NCBI GenBank assembly: GCA_947172415.1
Contig: OX359191.1
Coordinates: 8,851,130 to 8,915,129, forward strand
Length of the DNA stretch: 64,000 nucleotides
DNA from: Chondrosia reniformis
Taxonomy: Eukaryota > Porifera > Demospongiae > Chondrillida > Chondrillidae
Reading direction: 5' to 3'
Positions 53,048-64,000 of the stretch are shown here, one piece after another; the first letter of the stretch is position 1; each line of letters opens with the position of its first letter. The position numbers and the translations under genes are program-made. The notes under the pieces are model-generated. The model had not been told where the DNA came from and made no database searches. It worked only from the letters and a program-made list of their open reading frames with translations.

Positions 53048-55983
53048 ATGTTTATGCTTTCCAAAGTTGCCAATGCATTGGTCGTGATGTGGACATTCAT
53101 AGGAAATATATTAGTATACTTCTTAAAGTTTTCACAAAAGAAAATGAAATCAGTGAGACGTTTGTTTATTCATACACAAACACCTTTTGTCTATCATATC
53201 CGCGTATGTGCATACGTGCAAGAGAATGATTGTGTGAAGGGGTGAAGGTAGGGGTGAGGGTGAGGGAGAGTGAGAGTGAGGGTGAAAGAGAGTGAGGATG
53301 AAAGAGAGTGAGGGTGAGGGTGAAAGAGAATGAGGATGATAGAGAGTGAGGATGAAAGAGAGTGAGGGTGAAAGAGAATGAGGATGATAGAGAGTGAGGA
53401 TGAAAGAGAGTGAGGATGATAGAGAGTGAGGATGATAGAGAGTGAGGCTGAGGCTGAGAGAGGATTAAAAGGAAGGGATTTTGTATTTAACAGTTTCATT
53501 AATTTGTTAATGATGTTTAATGATTCCTTGTTTCAGGTTACCCAATATCAAGCAGTCAGGTACTATACTATTCCCCTCTGCCCATGCAACGAGAGAAGAT
53601 TAGGTGAGTCGGATCACTGTAAGTACGTAGGTACACTGCCAAATATGGAGACACATCATGTCAATCTCTTCGTGGTGTAGCAAGGAAATGGACTTCTGTA
53701 AAGTAGCCAACGGTTAAGAGGCTCCCCAGTCTGTATTAAATAGATTGGAGGTGGTATGGGCGTGGTCGAGGATCCAAAATTGGTGAAATATTTTTTACTA
53801 TGACTTTATACCGAGTGACCACTTTTCCAGAGTCATTTACTGCATATTGCATGTTCTGGGTTACATTGATAGTAGAGATAATTATGACTGTTAAATCATC
53901 TTGAGTAGTACACTTAGATTGTAGTTTGTTCAGTGCTTCTGTTTGGCAATTATCTCATAGCTGTTGTAGAACGAAAGATTATGGTTCTAGATTTGGATGA
54001 AACGCTAATTCACTCACATCACAACGGGTGAGTTTTGAAATGCATACTGCATAGTACATCTACCACATGCTCTAACTGTACATCAAATGCTTTTAGTACA
54101 AGGAGTTTCCCAAGTTACTGTATACATTCAAATTGCATGCATTCCTTCACAATGTACATGTTAATATACATACTGCTATTATATGCACATGTCTTTGGTG
54201 TTGTCAGGAGTGCCATTACACAAGTTTGTATGTTTATCTTTGCAGCCCTCTAGTCCCCAGTACAGTTGTGTCCAATATCTTGGCAGATTTTGTTCTGAAT
54301 GTGAGTCCCTGTTTGTGTTAATTGATATTTGAAACTGATTCTTCGGTTGTATACAATCACTATTTGTCCTGTTTGTACAGTACCCACGGTCTAGTGGTAA
54401 TACTCCTGTTACACTGCTGCATAAGTAGTCTTGTAGGAGGTCATTTGTAGAGTTTTGCATTAATATTCACACACAATATGTTTTGAACTACATATACGTA
54501 TATAGATACTTCTTATAAAGTACAGCTGGTAGACATTATTAAATTGTGGTGATTTTACAATGATTGCAAGGCAGTAGATAACAGTAGCTACGTACATATG
54601 TATGGTGTATCAATGTCTGGCCCAGTGGAGAAGAAGAGAAGGAGAAGGATAAAAACTCTTGTATCCTCATCCAAAGCTCTCGCTAGGTTTAGTTCCCTAT
54701 AGGCCTTTTATTTTGAAGTAGATGTGTTAGATTATTCAAGTACATGTATGTGCGTATATACATAGATATCTGTATGTTTCACTGTATAGGTGGAAATAGA
54801 TCACTGTCCTGTGCAGTTTAATGTATTCAAGAGACCTCATGTAGACTATTTCTTAGATATGGTAGGTTGCTAAGGAACTCTACACATGAAGTCAGTTCCT
54901 CTCTATATGTACATTTAATTATGGCTCGCCGATAGTGTTCACCTTATATTTAGATGTGAACTGGTATAGCTGTATATTATTGACTACCCATATATAGTGC
55001 ATACTTGTATTAGTAATACTTTATTTTTTCTAGGTCAGTGAATGGTATGATTTAGTTGTATTTACTGCTAGTTTAGAGGTAAGTCATTCAATTGACACTG
55101 TACATATGGACCACTGTGCTATTCTACATAACACATATGCATACAAGTACATCATAGGGACAGAATAGTAACATTTTAACATTTTGAAGACTAGCAAATA
55201 CTTTTGAATGAATTTTGAAAGTCAAGTTAGTTAATATACTTGTGTACAGCCATGTCAGGAATTCATAAGCTTTTGAATTAAACACCGAATATTCTGATAC
55301 GTATTATGATAGGAATTCAAATACAAACTGTCATCATTGTAACACTAAATCTGCTAACTTTTTTACTTATCAAAATAAAATTGAATTTTATCGTTATAAA
55401 AATTGAATTTTATCGAAATAAAAATTCAAGTTTGACCTTTGGCTGAGAAAGGTACATGTGTCATTTGACAATAATTGGTGAGCTTCCTTGATCCGGGCGA
55501 TACAATTGGTAATGATCAGTTTGGTGTGGTGTACATAGGTGTATGGATCAGCTGTAGTCAAGAAGCTGGAGAGGAAGCGAAGAATGTTTAAAAGATGTTT
55601 TTACAGGCAGCACTGCAAGATGGACCTACTAGGCTATACTAAGGATCTCACTATTGTGTCTCGCAATTTGGGCCAAGTGTTCATTTTGGACAATTCTCCA
55701 GGAGCTTACAGAGGCAATCCAGGTTTGTACATTCAATAACAAGCTTCCACTTATGTAAGAGACAGTACTTACGTATATCTTAGGCTCGAGTACTGACACC
55801 CTTTGTGATACAAGTTGCTTAATTCATTCACTTTGTTGTTCAGAGAATGCGATTCCAATCAAGTCCTGGTTTGCCGACCCACACGACACAGCTCTGCTGA
55901 GCTTACTCCCACTTCTCGATGCCCTCAGGTTTACCAATGATGTTAGAACTGTGCTTAGACGCAACTTACATCTTAACTCATAA
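53048..55983 (+). CDS. CTDNEP1: CTD nuclear envelope phosphatase 1 (Dullard)
   Basis: HAD-family serine/threonine phosphatase of the nuclear envelope and ER whose known substrate is lipin, controlling phosphatidate and diacylglycerol supply. Exons: 53048-53152, 53537-53603, 53970-54027, 54246-54300, 54790-54861, 55034-55078, 55539-55722 and 55844-55983, totalling 726 nt (241 aa against 244 in human). An N-terminal hydrophobic segment ([13 protein letters not shown]) precedes [10 protein letters not shown]. The catalytic motif is [13 protein letters not shown], followed by [49 protein letters not shown] and [19 protein letters not shown]. The MFMLSK start is chosen because its length to VTQYQ matches human; an in-frame ATG at 52946 would add 34 residues. 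Confidence 0.95.
53240..53462 (+). repeat. Polypurine GA-rich repeat in CTDNEP1 intron 1
   Basis: Irregular repeats of GAGTGAGGATGAAAGA type, almost all purine on the plus strand for about 220 bp. It lies inside intron 1 (53153-53536). Long purine runs can form triplex or R-loop structures, but nothing more can be read from sequence. Confidence 0.9.
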
Positions 55984-56120
55984 CAGGTCTAAAATACGTT
56001 ATGTACAAGATATAAGATATACCTTTGCATGCTTTATACTGTAAGTACTTCAGGATATTAATGGAATTATATTGATACATATATATATATATAATGTATA
56101 TAATATATTATTTCTAATTG

Positions 56121-57310
56121 TTAATCTTTTTTAAGACTCTCTTGTTGGTAAAATGTTTGTAGTGCCTTGAGGTGTCTCTCGTTCAGTTTGACCTGAGGTC
56201 TCTTTGACTTTAGAAAGGTCACAGCTTCTGAGGGCTCCATTTTATGTACCTGCACAAGCGTTGTTAGGGGCAAGTATATCAGCTATGTCACATGCATCAT
56301 TAAGTCTTTTCATGCTAGACCCAATCATGCTGCCATATTCCAGTCAAAATGGCTGATAGGTCAAGTCTAGAGTACCAGTACAGGGTGTGTCACTGCTCAC
56401 TTTGACAAGGTAGCAAGCTGCCACTGTGGCACTCCTTCCTCGCCCTGCCTTGCAGTGCACATAAACACTGTGTCTGTTGACAGAGTGTTCTTGAATCATC
56501 TGTAGACTTCTTGTAATTTCATGCAGTGTGGGTGGGTTCCTATCAACTGTGTTGATGTGCAAATGAGCCACGCCCACCTTAGACCACTCCTACAGTATAG
56601 TGAGTATTGATGAGGTCATTTAGCATAAAGAGATTGCTATCCACCATGTTACCTTGTGTGATTTAGCGAGTAACTCACTTTTGAGCTGTTTGTAAAGTGC
56701 TCCAGTTCAAAGGTCTCGTTCAAGGACACAACTCCTCTGACACACTCCTTCTCCACCAGCTAGGGTGCACAGTAAAGGGATGTAAGGTATTAGAGTCACA
56801 CTTCTAGAGAAAGCTAAGGCCATTAATATAAGATGACTATACTGTGGATAGGATAGAGAGGTTGTCAGCTACTTCCATTTAGTAGCCATCCTACCCAACT
56901 TGACAAGGTGACTGTATTTATTGTGTAATGGACATGAGGAACACTTTAATGAGTAATAATGAATAAATTGATAATCTAACCACAAGTAATCATTCTCCAA
57001 CGTCATACAGTTTATCGATAAAATGGAGTCACTTGACCTTTGATACCATAGACACAATTACAAATAGGAAATAATTTAATTATTGGAAGCTCACCATTTT
57101 GGTCTGACTTTTGAATGGCAATGCGCCAAGTAGCACTGTCTGGTCGATCCTGTTGAACCAGTTTAGTCCCATCAGTCTCCATTTGATCACGTTGAAGAAG
57201 ATGGATGGGAAGTAAATCAATCTTGAGTAGATTTGGTCAAACGACATGGTCCTAACAGCAAGTAAAAAGTCAAAAACTGCCTTCCAAGTGGATAGAATAA
57301 AACCAAGCAT
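56121..57310 (-). CDS. PTPMT1: Phosphatidylglycerophosphatase and protein-tyrosine phosphatase 1
   Basis: Mitochondrial dual-specificity-type phosphatase that dephosphorylates phosphatidylglycerophosphate in cardiolipin synthesis. Exons: 57310-57095, 56759-56679, 56589-56401 and 56249-56121, totalling 615 nt (204 aa against 201 in human). Recognised by WFNRIDQTVLLGALPFKS, VRGVVSLNETFE with FTNSS, and the active-site loop VHCKAGRGRSAT (CX5R; Cys and Arg present). Exon 4 continues VHKMEPSEAV. The N-terminus before NWFNRID has the hydrophobic, basic look of a mitochondrial signal; ATG at 57310 is used, and another in-frame ATG at 57247 is possible. Its stop lies 137 bp from that of CTDNEP1 (tail to tail). 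Confidence 0.93.
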
Positions 57311-57453
57311 TGCTCGCTATCGGAGTCATTGACAGGACACACGATACGTTTACGGCGATATACGAAGGAGCGATTAAAAGATGTCTGCTCGATGATAACC
57401 GTTAATGACTGGTGCCATACTCGTTAGTGCATCAATACTGGAAGTTCAACAGC
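57311..57453. promoter_or_regulatory. Bidirectional promoter region PTPMT1/DRC12
   Basis: Only 143 bp separate the two divergent start codons, so the genes must share core promoter sequence. CpG-containing and without an evident TATA box. Confidence 0.55.
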
Positions 57454-59067
57454 ATGAGCAAGAAGCCAGTACCCAAAGCCAAGAAAGGGAAAAAAGGGAA
57501 GAAGAAAGGAGGAGATGAAACGTCTCTTGAAGAACGCTACAAACGAACTCTTCAAGAAGTAGCGACGCTGCGCCTCGAATTGGGTAACTCCTTAATCATT
57601 ACTCTTAATGTACTCTTTAATGATACTTTTCATAGTTAATAGTGCCGTAGTAACATACTAGTAGGCTAGCATATGAAGGAGAATGATCAAACTTACTATT
57701 TCGATATTTAATCGATAAAATAGATTGTAGAATCGGAGAGAGCAGAAAGGCCAGGACCGTAGACTCTGAAGCGAGAGAGATGGTGTCGGACATGAAGGAG
57801 GCACTTGAAGAGGAGAAGTACAGCAAACTAGAGATCACAACAGGTGCTTTTTGAGTGGCTTGCATACTTGTAGATCTCACTCATTGAGTGAAGCATACTA
57901 CATGTTGGATGACCTTAGGTACTAGTCTTGTAGAGCCAGACCCTCTTCTTTTCCCTTCTATATAAATTTCATCAGTAAGAGGCTTGTAGGGTCTGGCTAA
58001 GCAAGACCAGTGTGCTACTCTATATTGAACTGATACTGATTCTGCTGTGACACTGTATATATGGCACACATGTAGGGCAAATGAGAGGACCTGCAGACTC
58101 ACTTGCCATGTTGGCATCTAGTGGCATGCCGTCTCAATAGCAACCTTATATGCACCAAACAGGCTCATAGGATAGCTAGTGTTTATGTGCTGAGAAACTA
58201 TTTTGTTTTGTTTCTGTTGCTAAGATATGGCCAGACATTACAAAGCCTTGCAGACACAAATGGAAATGAGAGTTCAGTATTTAGAGGAAGAAGTGAAACG
58301 CTTGACTGCACTATTAGGTTAGTACTAGCGTTGGAAGGAGTCAAGTCACTCTACAAGTCCACCCCTTCTTTTTATTTATTTATTTACATATTTGTTTACT
58401 TATGTATTCATCCAAGGATATAATGTATTATGTATATTAAATCAATGAACAACACTTAAATGAACAATACCACAGCTTTGTTAGAAAGGTAATAATCAGG
58501 GACTAAAGTGTGTGCATTGACCCTCAATTCAAAATGTCCTGCACTTTAGTCCCTGATTATTATCTTTCTAACAAAGCTGTGGTATATTAAGTGTTGTTCA
58601 TTGATTTAGTGGTTTACCCAGCTATGAGCCCCTATACATTATTATGTATATTGTTATGTACTGTTCCTATGTGTATATAGATGATACAAAATTGAAACTT
58701 CACCTGGTGACTGAAGAGAGAGACAGACTAAAGAAGGAGAAAGAGGAACAGTTTCAAGTTATGAAAGAGAAGATTAAGTCACTGGAGAAGGCATACCAAG
58801 TCATATTAGAGGTAAATGGCATTATTTATGTATCATTCAGTAAGTTATTTAACCATGTATAGTCAAACGTTTGGAATTCAAGTGCTTAATTATTATAATG
58901 TTAATTTTTTCCTAATTTTGAGTAGCAGACTTTGCTTTCCCTCTACTCTATAGGAAACATTAGATAGTATGGCGGTGAAGCTTGAGACTTGTAGGACAAA
59001 GTGGAGCCAGGAGTCCGAACTGATGGAAAGAAGAAACTTGCAGCTCATTCAAGAATTCGCACTTTAA
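57454..59067 (+). CDS. CCDC153: Dynein regulatory complex subunit 12 (CCDC153)
   Basis: Coiled-coil protein of the axonemal nexin-dynein regulatory complex. Exons: 57454-57583, 57739-57843, 58225-58317, 58681-58811 and 58954-59067, totalling 573 nt (190 aa; human about 210). The N-terminus is a lysine-rich tract (KAKKGKKGKKKGG), then heptad-rich coil throughout. Alignable segments are MARHYKALQTQMEMRVQYLE with EEVKRL, and near the end ILEETLDSMAVKLETCRTKW, which fits [20 protein letters not shown] of human CCDC153. The acceptor of exon 2 (CGGAG|AG) is chosen by frame; the stronger-looking TGTAG 8 bases earlier would put a stop in frame. Confidence 0.85.
58442..58606. mobile_element. Foldback (hairpin) element in DRC12 intron 3
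   Basis: Arms at about 58442-58506 and 58540-58606 are near-perfect inverted copies (AATGAACAACACTTAA..., CTTTAGTCCCTGATTATTAT). The loop is about 33 bp. No coding capacity; a different family from the DAGL-cluster palindromes. Confidence 0.85.
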
Positions 59068-59554
59068 TGCAGCTAGCTCATGCAATTATTTATCACTATT
59101 TTCCGAGAGATGTTTTTAGATGTAAATTTCTTTGACACGATCATCACACTGTTTATTCTGTTCCGATTGTTTAGATAGTAATTGGTTTACGCGTATTCGG
59201 CTCGTTATTGTTTTTCCGTTATTTTTCGCTCTGCTGGATTTCAAGCAACTTGGGGGGCAGTTAAGCGAAAGGTAAGAACTTTGTGCCATGACACAACTAG
59301 GATGGGGCCGTGGAGCCACTTTTACTGTAGTTTAACTAATCCCGGAAGCTCCGCTTTCCTCTAAGAAGTTAGGTTTATGACTTCAGTGTTCCTAGCCAGT
59401 GACCCTTTGCTGGTGTAAATTTCTCAGTCGTTAGATAGTGACCAATAGAGCACCGTCAAAGTGGAGTTTCCGCTCATCGTGTCTCTCTGCCTCTCTCTAG
59501 TGTGTGGAATAGCTGTAGAAGTACTCGATACCAGCGAACAAAAGGCCAGTCCAT
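59068..59554. promoter_or_regulatory. Spacer between DRC12 and gene Y
   Basis: Contains the DRC12 3' end and the presumed promoter and 5' leader of gene Y, with a pyrimidine-rich CTCTCTGCCTCTCTCT stretch at 59483-59498. No other gene seen. Confidence 0.4.
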
Positions 59555-62500
59555 ATGGCTGCCACCAAGAAACCAGACGGTCATTCTAAAGAGACGCTCG
59601 ATAAAGGATTTTGGGGATTTCAAAATAGTGTAAAGAAGGAGAAGAGGGAGAAGATTGTAATAGACGAGAGCGCCGCCGATTTTGATTCGGTTCAGCCGGA
59701 TGATGATTCAACGGGCACAGATCACGAAGAGAGTACACAGAGGGCGGAACGCAATCCGGGCGAGGACCACGGTATTGATTTCAATGTCACCAATGGTGGC
59801 GTACCCCAGTCGGTCGGGGCGGGCTCGAGGGAGATGGCTAGCTCCACCATAGTTGATGGTAAAAAGATGAAAGGGGCAGTCAAGAAGAACAAGGGAAGCA
59901 GGTCGAGAGGGTTGGCCTTCCCTCGCGTCAACGGGGGCAAGAAGGTACAACAGAAGACAGTCATAGGACACAGAAAGAGACGCACTTCTGGTAAAATGAT
60001 CCGTGTTCCTCAGCACCTCCCTAGTGTGAGTGAGGGGGACATGGCACAGGCAGACGAGATGGGAGACGGAGGACAGGATGACGGCTTTGTGGACACCTCA
60101 GAGGATGTGCCACGGAGGAAGACAAAGAGAAAAGGTTGGTGAATGTTGCTCTGTGTACTAGAGCATCGAGCCCATCCAGTTGTGAATGTATCCCAAAGCT
60201 GGCGTACCTATGTGCTCATACAACCGAGACCAGTGGGCGTGTCAGACTGACCTGTGGGCGTGTCAGACTGACCTAGCGGGTGTGTCTGTAGTTCAGTTGG
60301 GAGTGATTGCCTCAGGTCTGATATGCTATGCTGTCCTAAATGTGTATATGTACCTGTCTTGAACGTGTAGTGTGTATCATTTAATATGATCAAATATCCA
60401 AGTTGAACAACTAAATCTTGTTAATGTATGTTTCTAATAGACTTAATTATGGCTACCTTTCTCCTTGTAGTCCTGCCTGTTAGCGATATACAGTATATGT
60501 GCTAATTCAATATACTCATATGGCAGTTTGAAGCATTTACTGGTGTACTGTGACCGTGAAATATAGAGCTGACAATTAAATGGCTACTTTTGAGCTGATT
60601 TGATTAACTATGCTATATGCATATGATATACCAAGTATTAGAAACCATGCTGTATTCTGATACCCATTCTGCATTCTGATACCCATTCTGCATTCTGATA
60701 CCCATTCTGTATTCTGATACCCATTTTGTATCCTGATACCCATTCTGTATTCTGATATCCACCTGATACCTTATGACAGCTAAGTCCTTGGGTAGCCATC
60801 TTGTCATATACATAAATATTCATAGAATGTAAAGATTGCTTCATAGCTCGCTGCCATGCCACATTGTGTATGCACAGCAAGGTCCTATTTCAGATGGCTA
60901 GATTTCACTGGTCGTGAAATTGAGGCCCTGGTACAATTGAGGCCATGCTACATAGTTACGTCATTATTGAGTACCGAAATTCCAAAGCCTTTGAGAGTAA
61001 TTGCACTGAAATAGGTGATTGAAGTGTGAAATCTTATACTCATAGTTGGAATTACATAGTGTTAATCAGTAGCTTGAAGAAGACGGTGTACGAGAGAATA
61101 AGTATTACTTATCTTCTGTGAGTAAAGTCTTTTCAGTTAATCCAGTCCTTAGAGAAAGGGGATTACCCTATTTAGTGTTGGTATGACAACGATTGATCAG
61201 ATCAAGATTAACTTATGCCACTGTTTTCAGAAGCTAACATTATTTTGTGTTGTTCTGAGACATGGGCCAATTAAGAGACTTAAATGTCTGACAAGTACAA
61301 GTATTGGGTGTGTGCTGATACACTTAAATGTGTTCTGCCATCTCTTGTCTAAACATACCACAGTAGACCCTCGTTTATATTACTGGTTATGTCTGTATAA
61401 TATTCTTTGTAGAGTCTTCATTTTGTATATTTCAAATTTCAGTTTGTTTGAAATAAGCATAGTATCTTTATCTATTCCAGTTTTTGTTATCTTTACATAT
61501 GGTGTTCCCAAAAATAATAAAATATTTCCACCACCATTTTTATATTAAGCAACCTCCCAATGAATGAGTGTCACATAGCTACGATTGTGAGCAGACCTAG
61601 TATTCCAAGTTCTGTGGTGCTGCCCATGGTGCTGATGGCTTTGAGACTGGTTGGCTGGGTTGATTGATATGAATAAGTGAAGAGCTTCATCTGCATCAGA
61701 TATACTGACTTCATTGATGTCCCTACTTTAAAGTTTTAAAATATCCTTCCTGTGTAGCACATGTAGGATTTCTGTTGTTCCTTGTGAGGATGCTGACAGA
61801 TATATTTCCTCAGACATTATATATATAGCTCTGTGATGTGTAACAAGGCACAGAAATGGCTTCCAATCTGAAACACATCTGCCCATCCAGAGGGGTTTCT
61901 CTGCATCTTTGGCTAAATTGTTCCAATTTGTGCACATCAATGTACTTTTAAAGTGGCTGGCTGTGTGTATTGTCTCCTTGGGAAGCCTAGTATAATAGGG
62001 ATTTCCCCTTACTATAACCAGGTGTAGTCTTTAGTGGTAAATCCATTTATATGGTCTGGTGTAATAGACCAGTAGTCAACCATTTTGTTTAGTCACATGT
62101 CTCCTAATATATCAGGTGGTGCTGCTGTAGTGGGCGAGTCCAGTGGAACTGAGAGTTTACAGACAAACAGCAAAGGAAACAGTCCTCTTCACAAACTGTA
62201 AGTTCCCAACCATTCCTCTTATCCAGTTTACATGCTCTAACATGTGACATCATCACCTGTTATCAACAAATGTAATTCCTTAGACCACAAGTCCTTTCCA
62301 AATAGTGAATGTCTGTAGCATTAACTCACAAAAATTATCAAAATGCCATTTCCCTTTGCCAATGACTAGCATATTATGCATACCAATGAAGATTCAACTT
62401 TCTTATCTTTCTCCCTCTTCCCTTTCAACTGGGCCACTTTGACCTTTATCTTAGTTCTTTGAAAAGCCTTTATAAGTTTGGCATGTATACATATATCCTC

Positions 62501-64000
62501 AATACAAACTAGCTGCTGTTTGATGTACTCATTTCAAATGTATTTTTCTGATTTTGGAATGGGAGTGTGTTCTTGAGAGCCCTGTTATCGCCTTGGTGTG
62601 GTTATGTGCAATAGTTGTTAATGCTTCTATTGATTCAATAGGCCATGCCATTGTTGTTAATATTAAATTATGTAGTGGGCAAGTTGTAAGGTTTCATTTT
62701 CTCTCTGAGTGACAGTTAAGTGAGAACCTTTAGTTTAAGAGTCCCACCCTTTTGAGCTATCATGGATAATGTCTCAAGGAAGGTGTAAGTCTACGAGTTG
62801 GAAATGCTAGTTTGACCTCCCTCTTAAAGTTTACTTGAAAAACTCCCTGAATTACTTTACTTTGTATATTTGGACTAAGATTTATTTTTATAAGGCACTT
62901 CTGAGCTCTTCTTCTAGAGATACCCAAGGCTCTTCTTCTAGAGATACCTGAGGCTCTTCTTCTAGAGATACCTGAGGCTCTTCTTCTAGAGATACCTGAG
63001 GCTCTTCTCCTAGAGATACCTCAGGCTCTTCTCCTAGAGATACCTCAGGCTCTTCTTCTAGAGATACCTCAGGCTCTTCTTCTAGAGATACCTGAGGCTC
63101 TTCTCCTAGAGATACCTGAGGCTCTTCTCCTAGAGATACCTCAGGCTCTTCTTCTAGAGATACCTCAGGCTCTTCTTCTAGAGATACATTCCTAAGGCTC
63201 TTCTTCTAGAGATACATTCCTAAGGCTCTTCTTCTAGAGATACCCAAGGCTCTTCTTCTAGAGATACCCAAGGCTCTTCTTCTAGAGATACCTGAGGCTC
63301 TTCTTCTAAGAAAACAATCTCCAGTAATCTTTTATTTCAACATTCAGTTTCTAATCAGTGAATCTGTCTATATTGCCACTTTCTGTCTCTCATTACTGAT
63401 CACACCTTCGCCATAAGGAATCACTTGAGATGAGTTTTGTTCCTACGTAATTGTTGCCTTGTTTTAATACTGTGTCACATGTATGCACATGAATACATAA
63501 TCATACAGTTTTCATTGGCTTGATTCCCATTTTGCTTGTTGAATAGGAAGAAGCTTTTAGTTTCAAGATCCTTTCACCAAACAAACTTGCGTGACCAGAG
63601 AAGGGCAAAGCCGAGGAGAAGACCCAAGTCCAGCGTTCTCTCCGACACAGACCTTAGCACCCAGGAGAATACTACTCCGGCACCTTACTCTTCAGACACA
63701 CACGAAGACCTCGACTCCTCTCCTGGAGGGGAATCCCCTGATTGTCCTCCTAAGACTGATAGTGTTCTCTACATGGAGCCAGAAGAGGTCAACAACATTT
63801 CTGAAGATAACTATTATGAAGCTGTCGAGCCTGTTAGTATAGTGGAGTTATCGCCATCCTATCCACCTAAGATTAAGAAGAAGATGGAGGAGGAGAACTC
63901 TTCAGCTGTCACGTCAGACATTGACTACAAGTCTTCAAAGGACAAGAGGAAGAAGAAGCCATGGAAACCTAACTCAGACATCTCCACTACTGGTCCACTC
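59555..64000 (+). CDS. Gene Y: unrecognised, disordered Lys/Ser/Glu-rich protein (3' end beyond window)
   Basis: Exons 59555-60134, 62116-62197 and 63547 to beyond 64000 join in frame across GT-AG introns. The start MAATKKPDG is the first ATG after a plausible leader. The product is hydrophilic and low in hydrophobic core, alternating acidic (DESAADFDSVQPDDDSTGTD) and basic (RRKTKRKG, DKRKKKPWKP) patches, with possible nuclear localisation signals. Exon 3 carries tyrosine motifs VLYMEPEE and NYYEAVEP that resemble SH2-type docking sites. Codon use looks coding, and GC rises in exon 1. I recognise no domain. A scaffold or chromatin-associated role is only a guess. Confidence 0.6.
60135..62115 (+). 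other. Gene Y intron 1
   Basis: Intron of 1981 bp with a 19-bp tandem repeat (TATTCTGATACCCATTCTG) at 60650-60765, about six to seven copies. A plus-strand frame at 61183-61548 has no coding character that I recognise. Otherwise featureless AT-rich sequence. Confidence 0.6.
62900..63310 (+). repeat. 24-bp minisatellite in gene Y intron 2
   Basis: About 17 direct copies of GAGGCTCTTCTTCTAGAGAT plus ACCT, with variants CCTAGAG and an occasional extra ATTCCTA. Intron 2 spans 62198-63546; the rest of it shows no gene. Confidence 0.9.

Noticed and set aside
59708-60016. Antisense frames opposite gene Y exon 1
   Set aside because: Shadows of a GC-richer coding exon with good splice and start context on the plus strand.
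62900-63310. Possible coding repeat in gene Y
   Set aside because: Units vary in length and contain stops; the tract is inside an intron between exons that join in frame.

Overview
This is intron-rich, AT-leaning animal nuclear DNA. The right third is compact, with short introns and genes a few hundred bases apart, and the left part is swollen by recent duplications and small transposons. Gene content (diacylglycerol lipase, SLC33A1, CTDNEP1, PTPMT1, DRC12/CCDC153) is metazoan and ciliated. Compactness and divergence from vertebrate proteins suggest a sponge or another early-branching animal, but nothing here fixes the species.

Positions 1-48866 hold a minus-strand tandem cluster of sn-1-specific diacylglycerol lipase (DAGL) genes. 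Five gene models can be assembled exon by exon: A (7502-2706), B (20839-15507), C (33079-28037), D (41539-34574) and E (48866-41863). A, B and C are near-identical recent copies. D and E are older, divergent paralogs. The intron phases match between paralogs, and the GHSLG nucleophile elbow, the Asp of the NDI(F/L)PR segment and the HLP histidine can be read in A-D. A repeating block of about 12-13 kb carries one A/B/C-type gene plus the 3' half of a D-type gene, so two orphan D-type 3' halves lie at 9579-11023 and 22439-24299. The last exon of an unrecognised plus-strand gene (X) was carried along as a fragment (1448-1609, 14457-14618). A longer version remains at 26213-26962.

The duplicated blocks record transposon activity. 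There is an element with 8-bp target duplications and a doubled first exon in A, and there are long foldback palindromes, pogo-like and other inverted-repeat elements, 3' ends of LINE-like elements, and a Penelope-like reverse transcriptase fossil (24300-26205) that sits exactly at a duplication breakpoint. Comparing the copies gives empty sites for several insertions. It also shows a gene-conversion tract between B and D covering exons 4-5.

Positions 49882-64000 are ordinary single-copy genes. SLC33A1 (-) and CTDNEP1 (+) are head to head. CTDNEP1 and PTPMT1 (-) are tail to tail. PTPMT1 and DRC12 (+) are head to head over 143 bp. An unrecognised disordered-protein gene (+) runs off the right edge. 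DAGL, CTDNEP1 (lipin phosphatase), PTPMT1 (cardiolipin pathway) and SLC33A1 (acetyl-CoA import into the ER) all touch membrane-lipid metabolism, which may be coincidence. No tRNA, rRNA or CRISPR was seen.
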